Origin: Trichomonas tenax
Lineage: Eukaryota > Parabasalia > Trichomonadida > Trichomonadidae
Direction of reading: 5' to 3'
Length of the DNA stretch: 31,301 nucleotides
Assembly: GCA_023091735.1 (NCBI GenBank)
Contig: JALKBU010000601.1
Span: 1-31,301 of the forward strand
In this document: in pieces, positions 8,890 to 16,869 of the stretch
How positions within the stretch are numbered: the stretch's first letter is position 1
Layout: each line of letters opens with the position of its first letter
Program-made: the position numbers and the translations under genes
The notes under the pieces: model-generated
Database searches by the model: none
What the model was told of the DNA's origin: nothing
Seen by the model: the letters and a program-made list of their open reading frames with translations, nothing else

Positions 8890-10440
8890 AACATCCCAAA
8901 TTTTTGGAAGATGGTACTAAAATTATGATTACTTTCTTCCGGATCAATATCCCAACAACGCAAACCATCAACATTTTTCCCAGCGCTGTATGCATATCCA
9001 GCAAAAATTAATGTTGAATAGTTGCAAAATAGATAAATAAACATTCCTTTTTACATTGGTTTTTGCGCCATGATTGATAAGATATTGAATTATATCTTTG
9101 TTCCCAACTTCACAAGCTAAGTAAAGAGGAGAAACTTTATATTTTTTGAAATGAATTTCATGAGATAAATTTGAATTTTATGAAAATATTGATGTATTAT
9201 ATAAATGAAATATGAATATATTCATAACACAATATTGAACTGGAGATGTGAATGATAAGCATAATATGCATGTAATGAATGCAGTAATTGATCTCAATAT
9301 TTTGCAAAGAATGTAGAAATATTCGTTTTATAAATTATAGAATGATGATCTGATTAATTCTATATTTATTTATAGAACATTGGTTACTAGATTCACATCT
9401 GCACCATGTTCAACAGCAAATTCAACTGCTTCAAGAGAACTCCATCTGATTGCAACTGCTAAATAAGTATACTCTTAATAAATTGAAGAACTATATTGAA
9501 AAAGAAATGGCAGTAATGGGAGTTTAAGTCATCTTCAGTTGTAATTCTATTAACTGTTGATAAATGCATTTTTGATTCAATTCAAAATCCTTTTCAACAA
9601 GTGTTTTAAACAGCGTTAGTGAGAAGTACCGATTAATAAATAAAATATTATCATTTTTTGGAGAATAATGAATTCCACTATATTCATTACAAACATCAAA
9701 AGCCATGAAATCCATAGGATGAAATTCATTATTACATTTATTAATCAATGCATTGAGTTCGTTATTTTTCGCATATTCGTCAATTATATGAGAAAAAGCC
9801 CAGAAGTTGAAGTTATGAATGCAAACCTCAACAAAATGGTGCAAATCAAATTGGTTGAACAAGTTGATTGCAATGAAGTTTCAAAGCAGCTTCCATTGCA
9901 AGATTGGAAGAAAAATCTTTTCCATCATTATATAGGTTCATAATGATTTCCTGATTTTTTCCAGCGATCGCAAATACTTCAACATTATCTGTACTTACGC
10001 CCAGTAGTTTCAACTATTTGAAACATTTAACATATTCATATAAGCATGCAATGCCAATTAATGACAAATCATCTCTATCTATGAAATTATGAAATTATAA
10101 TCTTCAATTGGGAATTTTATATTAATATCATAGTCATTATATTTGGTCACAAATGACTGAAAAGTTTGAGATCATCATTCACTACTGGTTCAATAACATT
10201 ATGCAGTTTATTAAAAGGAGTTATATCTATCTGATTGTAAATAACATGTGTATGAATAATTGGATCTCCTATTTCTTTAAGATGTGGTAAGTAGATCTCT
10301 GGGCTTAGAATCTTCAAGAGTTCATAGTAATATTTTCTATATTTGAAACTAAAAGTAGCCAGAATGCGACTTAAGTAATCTTTTTGCAATAAATTCATCT
10401 ATGAGTGTCTGCATTTCTTCAAAAGGTTTTATATTAATTG
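8890..10440 (-). pseudogene. broken ankyrin-repeat gene of the trichomonad type
   Basis: Minus-strand fragments in gene order point to one ankyrin-family protein, now broken. At 10440-10147 an N-terminal segment starts in one frame (FEEMQTLIDEFIAKRLL), shifts to another (YRKYYYELLKILSPEIYLPH) and stops. At 9945-9524 a further part is split by a frameshift (MEAALKLHCNQL, then CIHNFNFWAFSHIIDEYAKN). At about 9470-9380 a clear ankyrin repeat reads AIRWSSLEAVEFAVEHGAD. At about 9140-9050 another reads SPLYLACEVGNKDIIQYLI followed by NHGA. At about 9000-8900 a last piece reads AGYAYSAGKNVDGL. Stops, frameshifts and AT-rich gaps separate the pieces. Large families of such ankyrin proteins are known in trichomonads. 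It could be several decayed copies rather than one. Confidence 0.65.
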
Positions 10441-10545
10441 TCGCTAAAACGATTCACCTGCCAGCTGCATATACGAAGTGATATATAATTTATCACGCAA
10501 AAGAGTTTGGTATCATGTTTTCAAGATTTTGTGAAAAAATAAATA

Positions 10546-10620
10546 AATATCGATAATATGACTATTTTCAATTCAAAACTTATTGTTTTAGAAGAGAAAA
10601 TAATCATATTATTCGATATT
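10546..10620. repeat. isolated hairpin upstream of the Vps33-like gene
   Basis: AATATCGATAATATGACTAT at 10546 onward pairs with 10596-10620 over 24-25 nt, with one bulged base and one C/T difference. The loop is about 26 nt. It resembles the 3-7 kb cluster but stands alone. Confidence 0.7.
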
Positions 10621-10675
10621 GCCAATTTTCACTAATTTTTATGTGCTTTCGCGCCCGTAAAATTCACAAAAATGG

Positions 10676-10723
10676 TATATTTGCCAAATGTAAACTGTCG
10701 AATTTTAAATTGGCAAAAATATA
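10676..10723. repeat. inverted repeat at the 5' edge of the Vps33-like gene
   Basis: TATATTTGCCAA (10676-10687) and TTGGCAAAAATATA (10710-10723) are complementary apart from a 2-base bulge. It ends 8 bases before the first codon of the open frame. It may be a promoter or 5' leader structure, or chance in AT-rich DNA. Confidence 0.5.
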
Positions 10724-10730
10724 ATTTATT

Positions 10731-12422
10731 TTGTCGACATCAATTATAAACTTAGATTCTTTTCGCGTTGCAGCAATTCAAATATTGAAAACATTTAAAG
10801 AAAAGCTGCAACAAAACTCAAATCAAAACATTTTTATCACTTTTCCGCACGATTTGGAGCATTATTTTTATCAACTTTTTAATGGCGAGCAAGATTTCAG
10901 ATTAAAGTCATTATCTGCGGTCACCAATGCAGAAAACCCATATACAATTATAGCAATTTCAAATACTGATTCAGAAAATCTTGAAAGAATCGCAGATGTT
11001 TTTCAGAAATGCCAAAGACTACGAAAAGCATTATTAGTTATACCGAAATTCACTGATCATTCGAAGATCATTCTTGAAAAGCACAGTCTTCAAATAGTTT
11101 CTGAAATTCCCGAATCATTTTCACCACAAGTTTATGTCGGAGAATTTCCGGCTGATTTTGTTCCGATTGAGCCTGATTTCTTCTTAATGCCTTCAACACA
11201 TACATTCAACAAACTATTTTTACTTCATGATACACACGATTTATATAATTCAGCACGTTCACTATCAAAGATACAGTATTTATATGGTCGCATCCCTCAT
11301 GTTGTTACTGTTGGTGAATGTTCAGAACGAATTCACAGATTAATGCTCGGAATGCTTGATAAAGTCGAACTTGGACCAGCCGTAACGCCTTCGATTCACT
11401 CGCTTTTGATTATTGACCGCTTATCAGATCTGATCACTCCTCTATCAATTGCACAACCATGTGAACAAGTTATTAATGAGTACATTGGTATTAAATATGG
11501 AATTCCAAAATTGACCGATTCTAATAATCTGATACCACTCGATGATAAAGATCAAATATTTAAAGAATATAGATATAAATCTTTAGCTGATGCAAAGGAA
11601 TATATGGATCAAATCCCTGAACAAGTCAAAAATAGTTTCCATGAAGCAACAACTTTTTCAGAAAAGAAAAAGATTACAGAAGATTACATTCAAAAGAAAG
11701 AAAAGGCTCTTGACCGCAATGTCAAATTATTCAATAAGCTTTTGGATAAAATTGATTTAAATGTGTTTTTGAAGAACTGTGAATTTTTCATGCACGTTTT
11801 AACCAATGAAATCAAGCCTTTGGTTCATATTGAACGTCTTGTTAGTATATATAGTGATTGGAATTCAGCTTTGAGATTGCTCATAATTTATTCACTGATA
11901 TCAGGTAAAGGTTTAAACAAAATTTGTGGCTCAATTCAAAGAGAAATTCTTGCCGAATACGGTCCTAAAGCTTTAGAAGGTCTGCTTAACCTTGAGTATC
12001 TTAAATTAATCGGATCGGAGCAATTTGGTTGGGAATTTGATGAAATCAATAAGAAACTCGGCTTGCTAGAGACTGAGGATATGAATGCTTTGGTTAGAGC
12101 GATGTATTGCTACAAACCACTTTCCATAATGCTCGCATCAAAAGTTGCTGATAATACAATAAAGGATATTCAATATTTGTTCCCTGCAACTAATACTAAT
12201 ACGAAAATGATAATATCTGGTGAACAACCACAACTTGAAAGCGCAGATCAAAAGCGAATTCTTGTTTTCTTTACTGGAGGAGTTTCCCTTGGTGAAGTCG
12301 CTTTTCTAAAGAATCTATCACATGAAAAATATAATGATCTTGTGCAGTTCATTATTGGTGCTACAGATTCAATTGCTGGTAATGAACTTATTGAAGAAAT
12401 CTGTCCTTTCCTTAGACTCTAA
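10731..12422 (+). CDS. Vps33-like Sec1/Munc18 (SM) protein
   Basis: SM proteins clasp SNARE bundles. Vps33 is the SM subunit of the HOPS/CORVET complexes that tether endosomes and lysosomes. The 563-codon frame covers a full SM protein. It has an N-terminal INLDSFRVAAIQILKTFK helix, the hallmark LLIIDRLSDLITPLSIAQPC near residue 225 followed by YIGIKYG, the helical EQVK/EKKK arm, and a C-terminal VFFTGGVSLGEVAFLKNLS segment, which is closer to Vps33 than to Sec1, Sly1 or Vps45. The striking oddity is the start: the frame opens after a TAA at 10722 with TTG at 10731, and the first in-frame ATG is codon 153, although the N terminus clearly belongs to the family. No AG acceptor lies in the preceding 80 bases, so an intron does not explain it simply. 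The stop overlaps TAAA. Confidence 0.82.
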   Translation: MSTSIINLDSFRVAAIQILKTFKEKLQQNSNQNIFITFPHDLEHYFYQLFNGEQDFRLKSLSAVTNAENPYTIIAISNTDSENLERIADVFQKCQRLRKALLVIPKFTDHSKIILEKHSLQIVSEIPESFSPQVYVGEFPADFVPIEPDFFLMPSTHTFNKLFLLHDTHDLYNSARSLSKIQYLYGRIPHVVTVGECSERIHRLMLGMLDKVELGPAVTPSIHSLLIIDRLSDLITPLSIAQPCEQVINEYIGIKYGIPKLTDSNNLIPLDDKDQIFKEYRYKSLADAKEYMDQIPEQVKNSFHEATTFSEKKKITEDYIQKKEKALDRNVKLFNKLLDKIDLNVFLKNCEFFMHVLTNEIKPLVHIERLVSIYSDWNSALRLLIIYSLISGKGLNKICGSIQREILAEYGPKALEGLLNLEYLKLIGSEQFGWEFDEINKKLGLLETEDMNALVRAMYCYKPLSIMLASKVADNTIKDIQYLFPATNTNTKMIISGEQPQLESADQKRILVFFTGGVSLGEVAFLKNLSHEKYNDLVQFIIGATDSIAGNELIEEICPFLRL

Positions 12423-12454
12423 ATCATTGTTTTTTAATTTAATAATAATAATAA

Positions 12455-12499
12455 AATAAATTTTGTCATGTAAATTGTCAAAATTATAGTTGTTGTTTG
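12455..12499 (+). promoter_or_regulatory. candidate promoter element of the GT31-like gene
   Basis: TTTTGTCATGTAAATTGTCA lies in the 74-base gap after the Vps33-like stop. It has the same TTTGTCA / CATGTAAA composition as the sequences before the genes at 16.5, 18.6, 25.9 and 30.2 kb. The only ATG here (12468) is followed at once by TAA. Confidence 0.4.
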
Positions 12500-13423
12500 T
12501 TAAGTTGGTATTCTTCACGACAACTATTCTTTTTAATATTCCCGTTGTTAATAATTCTTCTATCTACAGTTAAGTTACAAAACTTTCTGCCAAAATCTTC
12601 TTTATTTTCGCCTCCAATTTATTATGCAATAATTATTGTATCTAAATCTAATATAACTCGATGGGAAACAGCATTCAATCATTGGGGAAGTTTAGTGAAG
12701 ATTGTTTCTCCACAAAGTATTTATGACGTTTATTCTTCATCAAAACTTCCCAATGAAGAAATCAATATAACATTGCTCAATGAGAAAGAAAGCGATTATA
12801 TTTACGGAATGCCTCACGTTTTTGTTAAAATAGTCAGAAAATTTCTTGCTCAAAATCAAATTCATTGGTTATTGCGTACAACAGATGATGTTTACATTGA
12901 CCCAGTCAGATTCTCACAGTATGTATCGGAAATTCAATCAAAATACAATCCTTTGACCGATGTAGTGATAAAAGGCCATTTAATTCCGAATTTTTATTTG
13001 CATGGTGGATCTGGTTGGTTAATGTCACGAGCAGCTTGCGAAAGGTTCCTACAAATATATCATAAGATCCCATTCCCAAATAAAAAAGATATTGGTGATG
13101 ATATTGTTATGGGAAAATATTTTCATAAAATGATAAATGAAGAACCGTTAATCAATTCCCGTGAATTCAATGGATCGCCTTTATCAGATGAAGCAAAACA
13201 AGTGCTAAATTCACAAAAATTAAATTCGATTCAAGATTGTAAAAGTCATTTCAAGATGAGACGTTTTCATGATATAATTGTTAATCATGCAGGTGATAAT
13301 TCTATGGATATTGTAACAAAAGCACACATATATTCTAAAATTATTTCACATGATGTCTTCTTAACCCCAAATTCTCAGGGTGTGTCTGATTTATGCATTG
13401 ATGCTAACAGTACGGAAACATAA
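12497..13423 (+). CDS. GT31/Fringe-like glycosyltransferase, type II membrane
   Basis: Probably a Golgi glycosyltransferase of the Fringe / core-1 beta-1,3-galactosyltransferase type (GT31). Residues about 10-27 are a hydrophobic signal anchor (FFLIFPLLIILLSTV). Residues 124-135 (WLLRTTDDVYID) carry the acidic metal- and nucleotide-sugar-binding D-x-D type motif. HGGSGWLMSRAACERF (169-184) matches the GG-x-G-x-x-x-S segment of the family, and DIGDDIVMG (198-206) the conserved acidic E/DD motif near the base. The donor and acceptor sugars cannot be told. It follows the Vps33-like gene by only 74 bases on the same strand. There is no in-frame ATG before codon 105, which would remove the anchor and half of the donor fold, so the true start is unexplained: TTG at 12497 is merely the longest reading. 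The stop overlaps TAAA. Confidence 0.72.
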   Translation: MLSWYSSRQLFFLIFPLLIILLSTVKLQNFLPKSSLFSPPIYYAIIIVSKSNITRWETAFNHWGSLVKIVSPQSIYDVYSSSKLPNEEINITLLNEKESDYIYGMPHVFVKIVRKFLAQNQIHWLLRTTDDVYIDPVRFSQYVSEIQSKYNPLTDVVIKGHLIPNFYLHGGSGWLMSRAACERFLQIYHKIPFPNKKDIGDDIVMGKYFHKMINEEPLINSREFNGSPLSDEAKQVLNSQKLNSIQDCKSHFKMRRFHDIIVNHAGDNSMDIVTKAHIYSKIISHDVFLTPNSQGVSDLCIDANSTET

Positions 13424-13936
13424 AGAAGTATATTGACAAAAATTGTATTTGTTATATTAATATTTAAAGATGACTAGAGGTCATGAAAGCCTTTGGGCAC
13501 TATTTTATAAGGCTACGTTGGCTTTATACCCCATTTTTCAAAATATTTTATAATACAATGAAATTAAACATTTTTATACAATGATTCAAACACATAATCA
13601 TACTGTATGTAATACTATGGTAAATTTTATAGTTTAAATGATGTTTTTCAAAATATCGAAATATCTTGAAAACTTCTATATATTTTAACGAGTTTAGTGA
13701 TATAAAACATTAATGCATGGAGTGTTTACAAATATTATCTATATAACATAGGGAAATACTGATTTTTTGAAGAGATATAATGTAACTTATTCTTGCTTGG
13801 ATTTTTTATACTGTTTTTCTTATCTTTAGGGTTTATGTTTCAAAACCATATAGTTATTTCATTATCTGTTGTTATTATTTGCATTTTTAATATTTTCGCT
13901 GGATTTTTTAAAAAGGGAAAAAATCATTTTTTATAA
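13424..13936. other. intergenic spacer with a GC-richer segment
   Basis: Mostly AT-rich. A segment at about 13467-13545 stands out: AAAGCC (13488) can pair with GGCTTT (about 13520), GCCTT can also pair with AAGGC, and it ends in CCCCATTTTT. It might be a small structured RNA with a T-run terminator, but no known RNA is recognised. At 13922-13931 AATCATTTTTT looks like the initiator of the next gene. Confidence 0.25.
13922..13936 (+). promoter_or_regulatory. initiator-like element (TCATTTTTT)
   Basis: AATCATTTTTTATAA directly precedes the ATG at 13937. TCA followed by pyrimidine/T agrees with the trichomonad initiator consensus TCA-Y-T/A, in which the A is the first transcribed base. It would give a leader of about 11-12 bases. 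Confidence 0.5.
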
Positions 13937-15427
13937 ATGTCATCAGATTTAAATGTTAAGCAAAGTGAGGTCCTGAAGGACAAAGCTTTCAAGGAATATG
14001 GAGCGTTGGTTACTAAGTATCTTGCAGATCTTCCTGTTTTAATGCTATTTAAATATCTTCTTAGTAAAGAAAGTCCTAAATCTCCGTTTGTTTTAAGCAT
14101 AGAAAGCGATTTTAAAGGCTGCTCTCCAGAAAGCAGTAATATAGGATTCGATGACAAATTAATTGGAAAATATATTGCGCATTATTACACACTTGAATCA
14201 CAAGACGACAAAGATTACTTTACAATGGTTTGCGTCCCAACTTACTTTTGTTCATTCAGAAACAAACTTTATACAGAACGATTTTATACACAAATTATAG
14301 AAAAAGTCAATGATGATTGCAAATTTGATTTTGAATTTGCTTTCATTCAGTGGGATATCGTGTTTATTGATCATTTACATGAAGAGCTCATTGATAAAAT
14401 GGATATTGTTGAAGCATTCGCTGAATCAGTGTACTGGCTACATGAATATCAATTTAAAGCTTTAAAGGATATTGAATCCAATGGAAAGCTTCCACAATTC
14501 ATGAAAAAATTTACCGAAATTCTTAATTTCACATGGAGCTTCTCACCATTGCTCCCAAAGGGCGTTGTCACTGCAATAGATGAAAGCAAGTTAGATATGA
14601 TTAAAGAGAAGCTTCAATTTGAGATTTATCTTGATGATAAAGATGAAGAATTATTCAAATATAGAAATTATGAAGTGTTCTCAACTAGATATGCAGTTGA
14701 CCTTGCAACATACATCGCAGGAGGAGAAAGCAAACCTTCAAGCAGCAAAGTCGCATTTATGTTACAAAAGCACAGAACAATGGATGGAAATCCCAATTTG
14801 GAGAAAGAATTATTGGCATTTGCAAAAGAAAAAAACGCAATTGTTGAGACACTCAATGCCATCAAATCAGAGAGATTCCGGCTTTTATATGCTGTATCAT
14901 GTCTCACTGTTGAGAGTCCAAAAAAGTTCGACAAGCAAGTTAAAAGAGCTCTCAAAATCGCAAACCAGCCTTACATAAATCCTAAAACTGGAAGAAAACA
15001 TCCAAGAGAATTCTTTGTTCAATGGTTGAATGGATATATTGAACAAATTAGGTTCCCATTGCTTATTTCATTGCTTAATCGTAGAGACAAAGAAGTTCTC
15101 AATCCTGTATATCTACAAATAGATAGAGTATCTAGTTCCAACAAATATTTATCATGGCTAATAAATGCATTTAAGCCAGATCAAACTAATGTTGGAATTG
15201 GAACTAAAATCTTAATTGCACAGAGAATCAATGATCTATGTAAGAAAGACAAAAAAGGCATGTATAACCTTTTAGAAAAACGTGTTCCAACTCAAACTAT
15301 TATTGAAATTAAAGCCCAACTCGAAAAGGTGATTGAACAATATAAGAAAGACTTTAAATATGATGACATCATTGATATTTTTACTGACATGTTTAACATG
15401 GAAAATAACTCAAGATGGTATAAATAA
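13937..15427 (+). CDS. conserved-looking hypothetical protein, 496 residues
   Basis: I do not recognise the family. The protein is soluble and looks mostly helical with no signal peptide or membrane segment. It is mixed in charge, with a lysine-rich C-terminal third (KKDKKGMYNLLEKR, KAQLEKVIEQYKKDF). A PYINPKTGRKHPREFFVQWL stretch near residue 345 looks like a conserved surface or pocket, and LPVLMLFKYLLSKESPKSPF near the N terminus another. ATG at 13937 is well supported: it is preceded by TCATTTTTTATAA. It ends 34 bases from the end of the opposing cap methyltransferase gene, so the two genes are tail to tail. Codon use is like that of its neighbours, which argues for a real gene. Confidence 0.75.
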   Translation: MSSDLNVKQSEVLKDKAFKEYGALVTKYLADLPVLMLFKYLLSKESPKSPFVLSIESDFKGCSPESSNIGFDDKLIGKYIAHYYTLESQDDKDYFTMVCVPTYFCSFRNKLYTERFYTQIIEKVNDDCKFDFEFAFIQWDIVFIDHLHEELIDKMDIVEAFAESVYWLHEYQFKALKDIESNGKLPQFMKKFTEILNFTWSFSPLLPKGVVTAIDESKLDMIKEKLQFEIYLDDKDEELFKYRNYEVFSTRYAVDLATYIAGGESKPSSSKVAFMLQKHRTMDGNPNLEKELLAFAKEKNAIVETLNAIKSERFRLLYAVSCLTVESPKKFDKQVKRALKIANQPYINPKTGRKHPREFFVQWLNGYIEQIRFPLLISLLNRRDKEVLNPVYLQIDRVSSSNKYLSWLINAFKPDQTNVGIGTKILIAQRINDLCKKDKKGMYNLLEKRVPTQTIIEIKAQLEKVIEQYKKDFKYDDIIDIFTDMFNMENNSRWYK

Positions 15428-15461
15428 TTAAACATATTTTTCATTTATTAATATAAAACAT

Positions 15462-16529
15462 CTATTTATAATGTGGATATCTTTGTTTTCCACGCGGTAA
15501 TTCTTCATCATGAGGAACATTAATAGTCTCCTCAATTCCTGTTTTAGCATCCTTTAAAACCATTGTCCAGTTCTTAGGATAAGAGCGCTTGCCTAAGCTC
15601 TGAGGAATAACTTCTTCTCCCTGTTTTCTATATACATAAAATGAATAAAGGCCGCACACGAACCATTCATCTTCAGTCATGTCTGCTAATTGAAGGCGGC
15701 CATCCTGCCTCTTAAGAGTATTGTAGTATAAGTCCTTCTCTGTATTGTAGCTTTCATCTGTTGTGCACTGCCTATAGAACTCGTGGAATCCGAAAGAATC
15801 AACTAATTCCATGTGATTGACTGCACAAAGTTGATCAAGGACAGAGGGATGTATGAGATATTCTTTAACATTTCCGACGGACTCATTGAGGTAGAAAACA
15901 TATCCTGCGCCGAATGCAGGAATTGGCTTATCAAGATCAAAATGTCTCATTGCGGAAAAAATTTTGTTCGTGATTGTTCTCATTTGCTCCTGTGTACCAC
16001 CTTTAGCTGCTTGCTCACGAAATAGTTCGACTAACTTGAAAGCGTTAATTGTTGTAATAATTAAATGTCCTCCAGGATGAAGCTGACCGCATAAATTTTC
16101 GAGCGCCTGTGATGCCATTTCGTACGACTGAAAAGCATAGTGTAAAGCGAACTGGCATGAAGAAATGTGGAATTTCATGTCAGGAACAAGATCTTTCATT
16201 TTACAATTAAATGAATCGCCTGCTATAAACGTGCCCAAGACGGAATCCATGTATTTATAGTATTTTTTGAAGCATTCTTTCATTGATTCTTTTGCAATAT
16301 CGCAGAAAACTATGTGTGCTGGGTTTTTGTGAATCCATTTGCTAATATCACCACCTTTTCCACTCGCTAAATCTAAAATTGTCGAATATGGTCTGCAATA
16401 TTTGTTAATCAAGCAGCTTTTTATCCAATTGTTGAAATGACGAAGATGCAATGTTTCAGACTTAAGCCTCTCTTTGCCGTATAACAGTTTAGTCTGGTTA
16501 TATGCATCTTCCGCTGATTTCTCTAACAT
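15462..16529 (-). CDS. mRNA cap (guanine-N7) methyltransferase
   Basis: Transfers methyl from S-adenosylmethionine to N7 of the cap guanosine of nascent mRNA in the nucleus. The 355-residue protein carries the family landmarks in order. LRHFNNWIKSCLI (29-41) matches the cap-methylase N-terminal helix. ILDLASGKGGDISKW (51-65) is motif I, the AdoMet-binding loop. FCDIAKESMKEC follows, and SCQFALHYAFQS (124-135) is the segment that lines the cap and AdoMet pocket. GGHLIITTINAF follows as motif V. The length suits a stand-alone enzyme of the Abd1/RNMT type with almost no N-terminal extension, so it is not fused to the triphosphatase or guanylyltransferase. ATG at 16529 is preceded on this strand by three TTGACAAA / TTTGTCAA words within about 60 bases. 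Confidence 0.93.
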   Translation of the reverse strand: MLEKSAEDAYNQTKLLYGKERLKSETLHLRHFNNWIKSCLINKYCRPYSTILDLASGKGGDISKWIHKNPAHIVFCDIAKESMKECFKKYYKYMDSVLGTFIAGDSFNCKMKDLVPDMKFHISSCQFALHYAFQSYEMASQALENLCGQLHPGGHLIITTINAFKLVELFREQAAKGGTQEQMRTITNKIFSAMRHFDLDKPIPAFGAGYVFYLNESVGNVKEYLIHPSVLDQLCAVNHMELVDSFGFHEFYRQCTTDESYNTEKDLYYNTLKRQDGRLQLADMTEDEWFVCGLYSFYVYRKQGEEVIPQSLGKRSYPKNWTMVLKDAKTGIEETINVPHDEELPRGKQRYPHYK

Positions 16530-16595
16530 TTTAATTTTGTCAAAAAAATTTACTTGACAAAAAAAGTTTATTTGTCAATAAATTGTTTATGTGTT
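16530..16595 (-). promoter_or_regulatory. promoter-like region of the cap methyltransferase gene
   Basis: Read on the minus strand: TTATTGACAAATAAAC, then TTTTTGTCAAGTAAA, then TTTTTTGACAAAATTAAA and the ATG. Three copies of the TGACAAA/TTTGTCA word occur. The rest of the 340-base gap to the next gene holds a 12-bp palindrome (CATGAATTCATG at about 16674) and a repeated GCTTCATGAA. Confidence 0.5.
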
Positions 16596-16869
16596 AGAAA
16601 TCCAAATATCATTTTTCATGTGTTAAAAAAGGCTTTTTTCTGATTTTATGCATCTTAACTCTCAGCAATGGCTTCATGAATTCATGTAATTACTTCCATA
16701 TTGCTTCATGAAGGAATGGATTTTATGGACAAAATATTATTTTGATTTTGGTTGATTATCAATTAATTAATGAATACATATATCACTCTATCTGATTTGA
16801 TCTTGGTTAAGTAAGTTGAATGATTTGAAATAAAATAAATAACAGGTTTATTACTAGAGAAGAATGATA

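Noticed and set aside
10670..10760. Intron supplying an ATG to the Vps33-like gene (ATG at 10672, GTATAT at 10675)
   Set aside because: The only nearby acceptor (AG at 10755) would give the wrong phase and remove the start of the conserved helix, and no trichomonad-type branch/acceptor motif is present.
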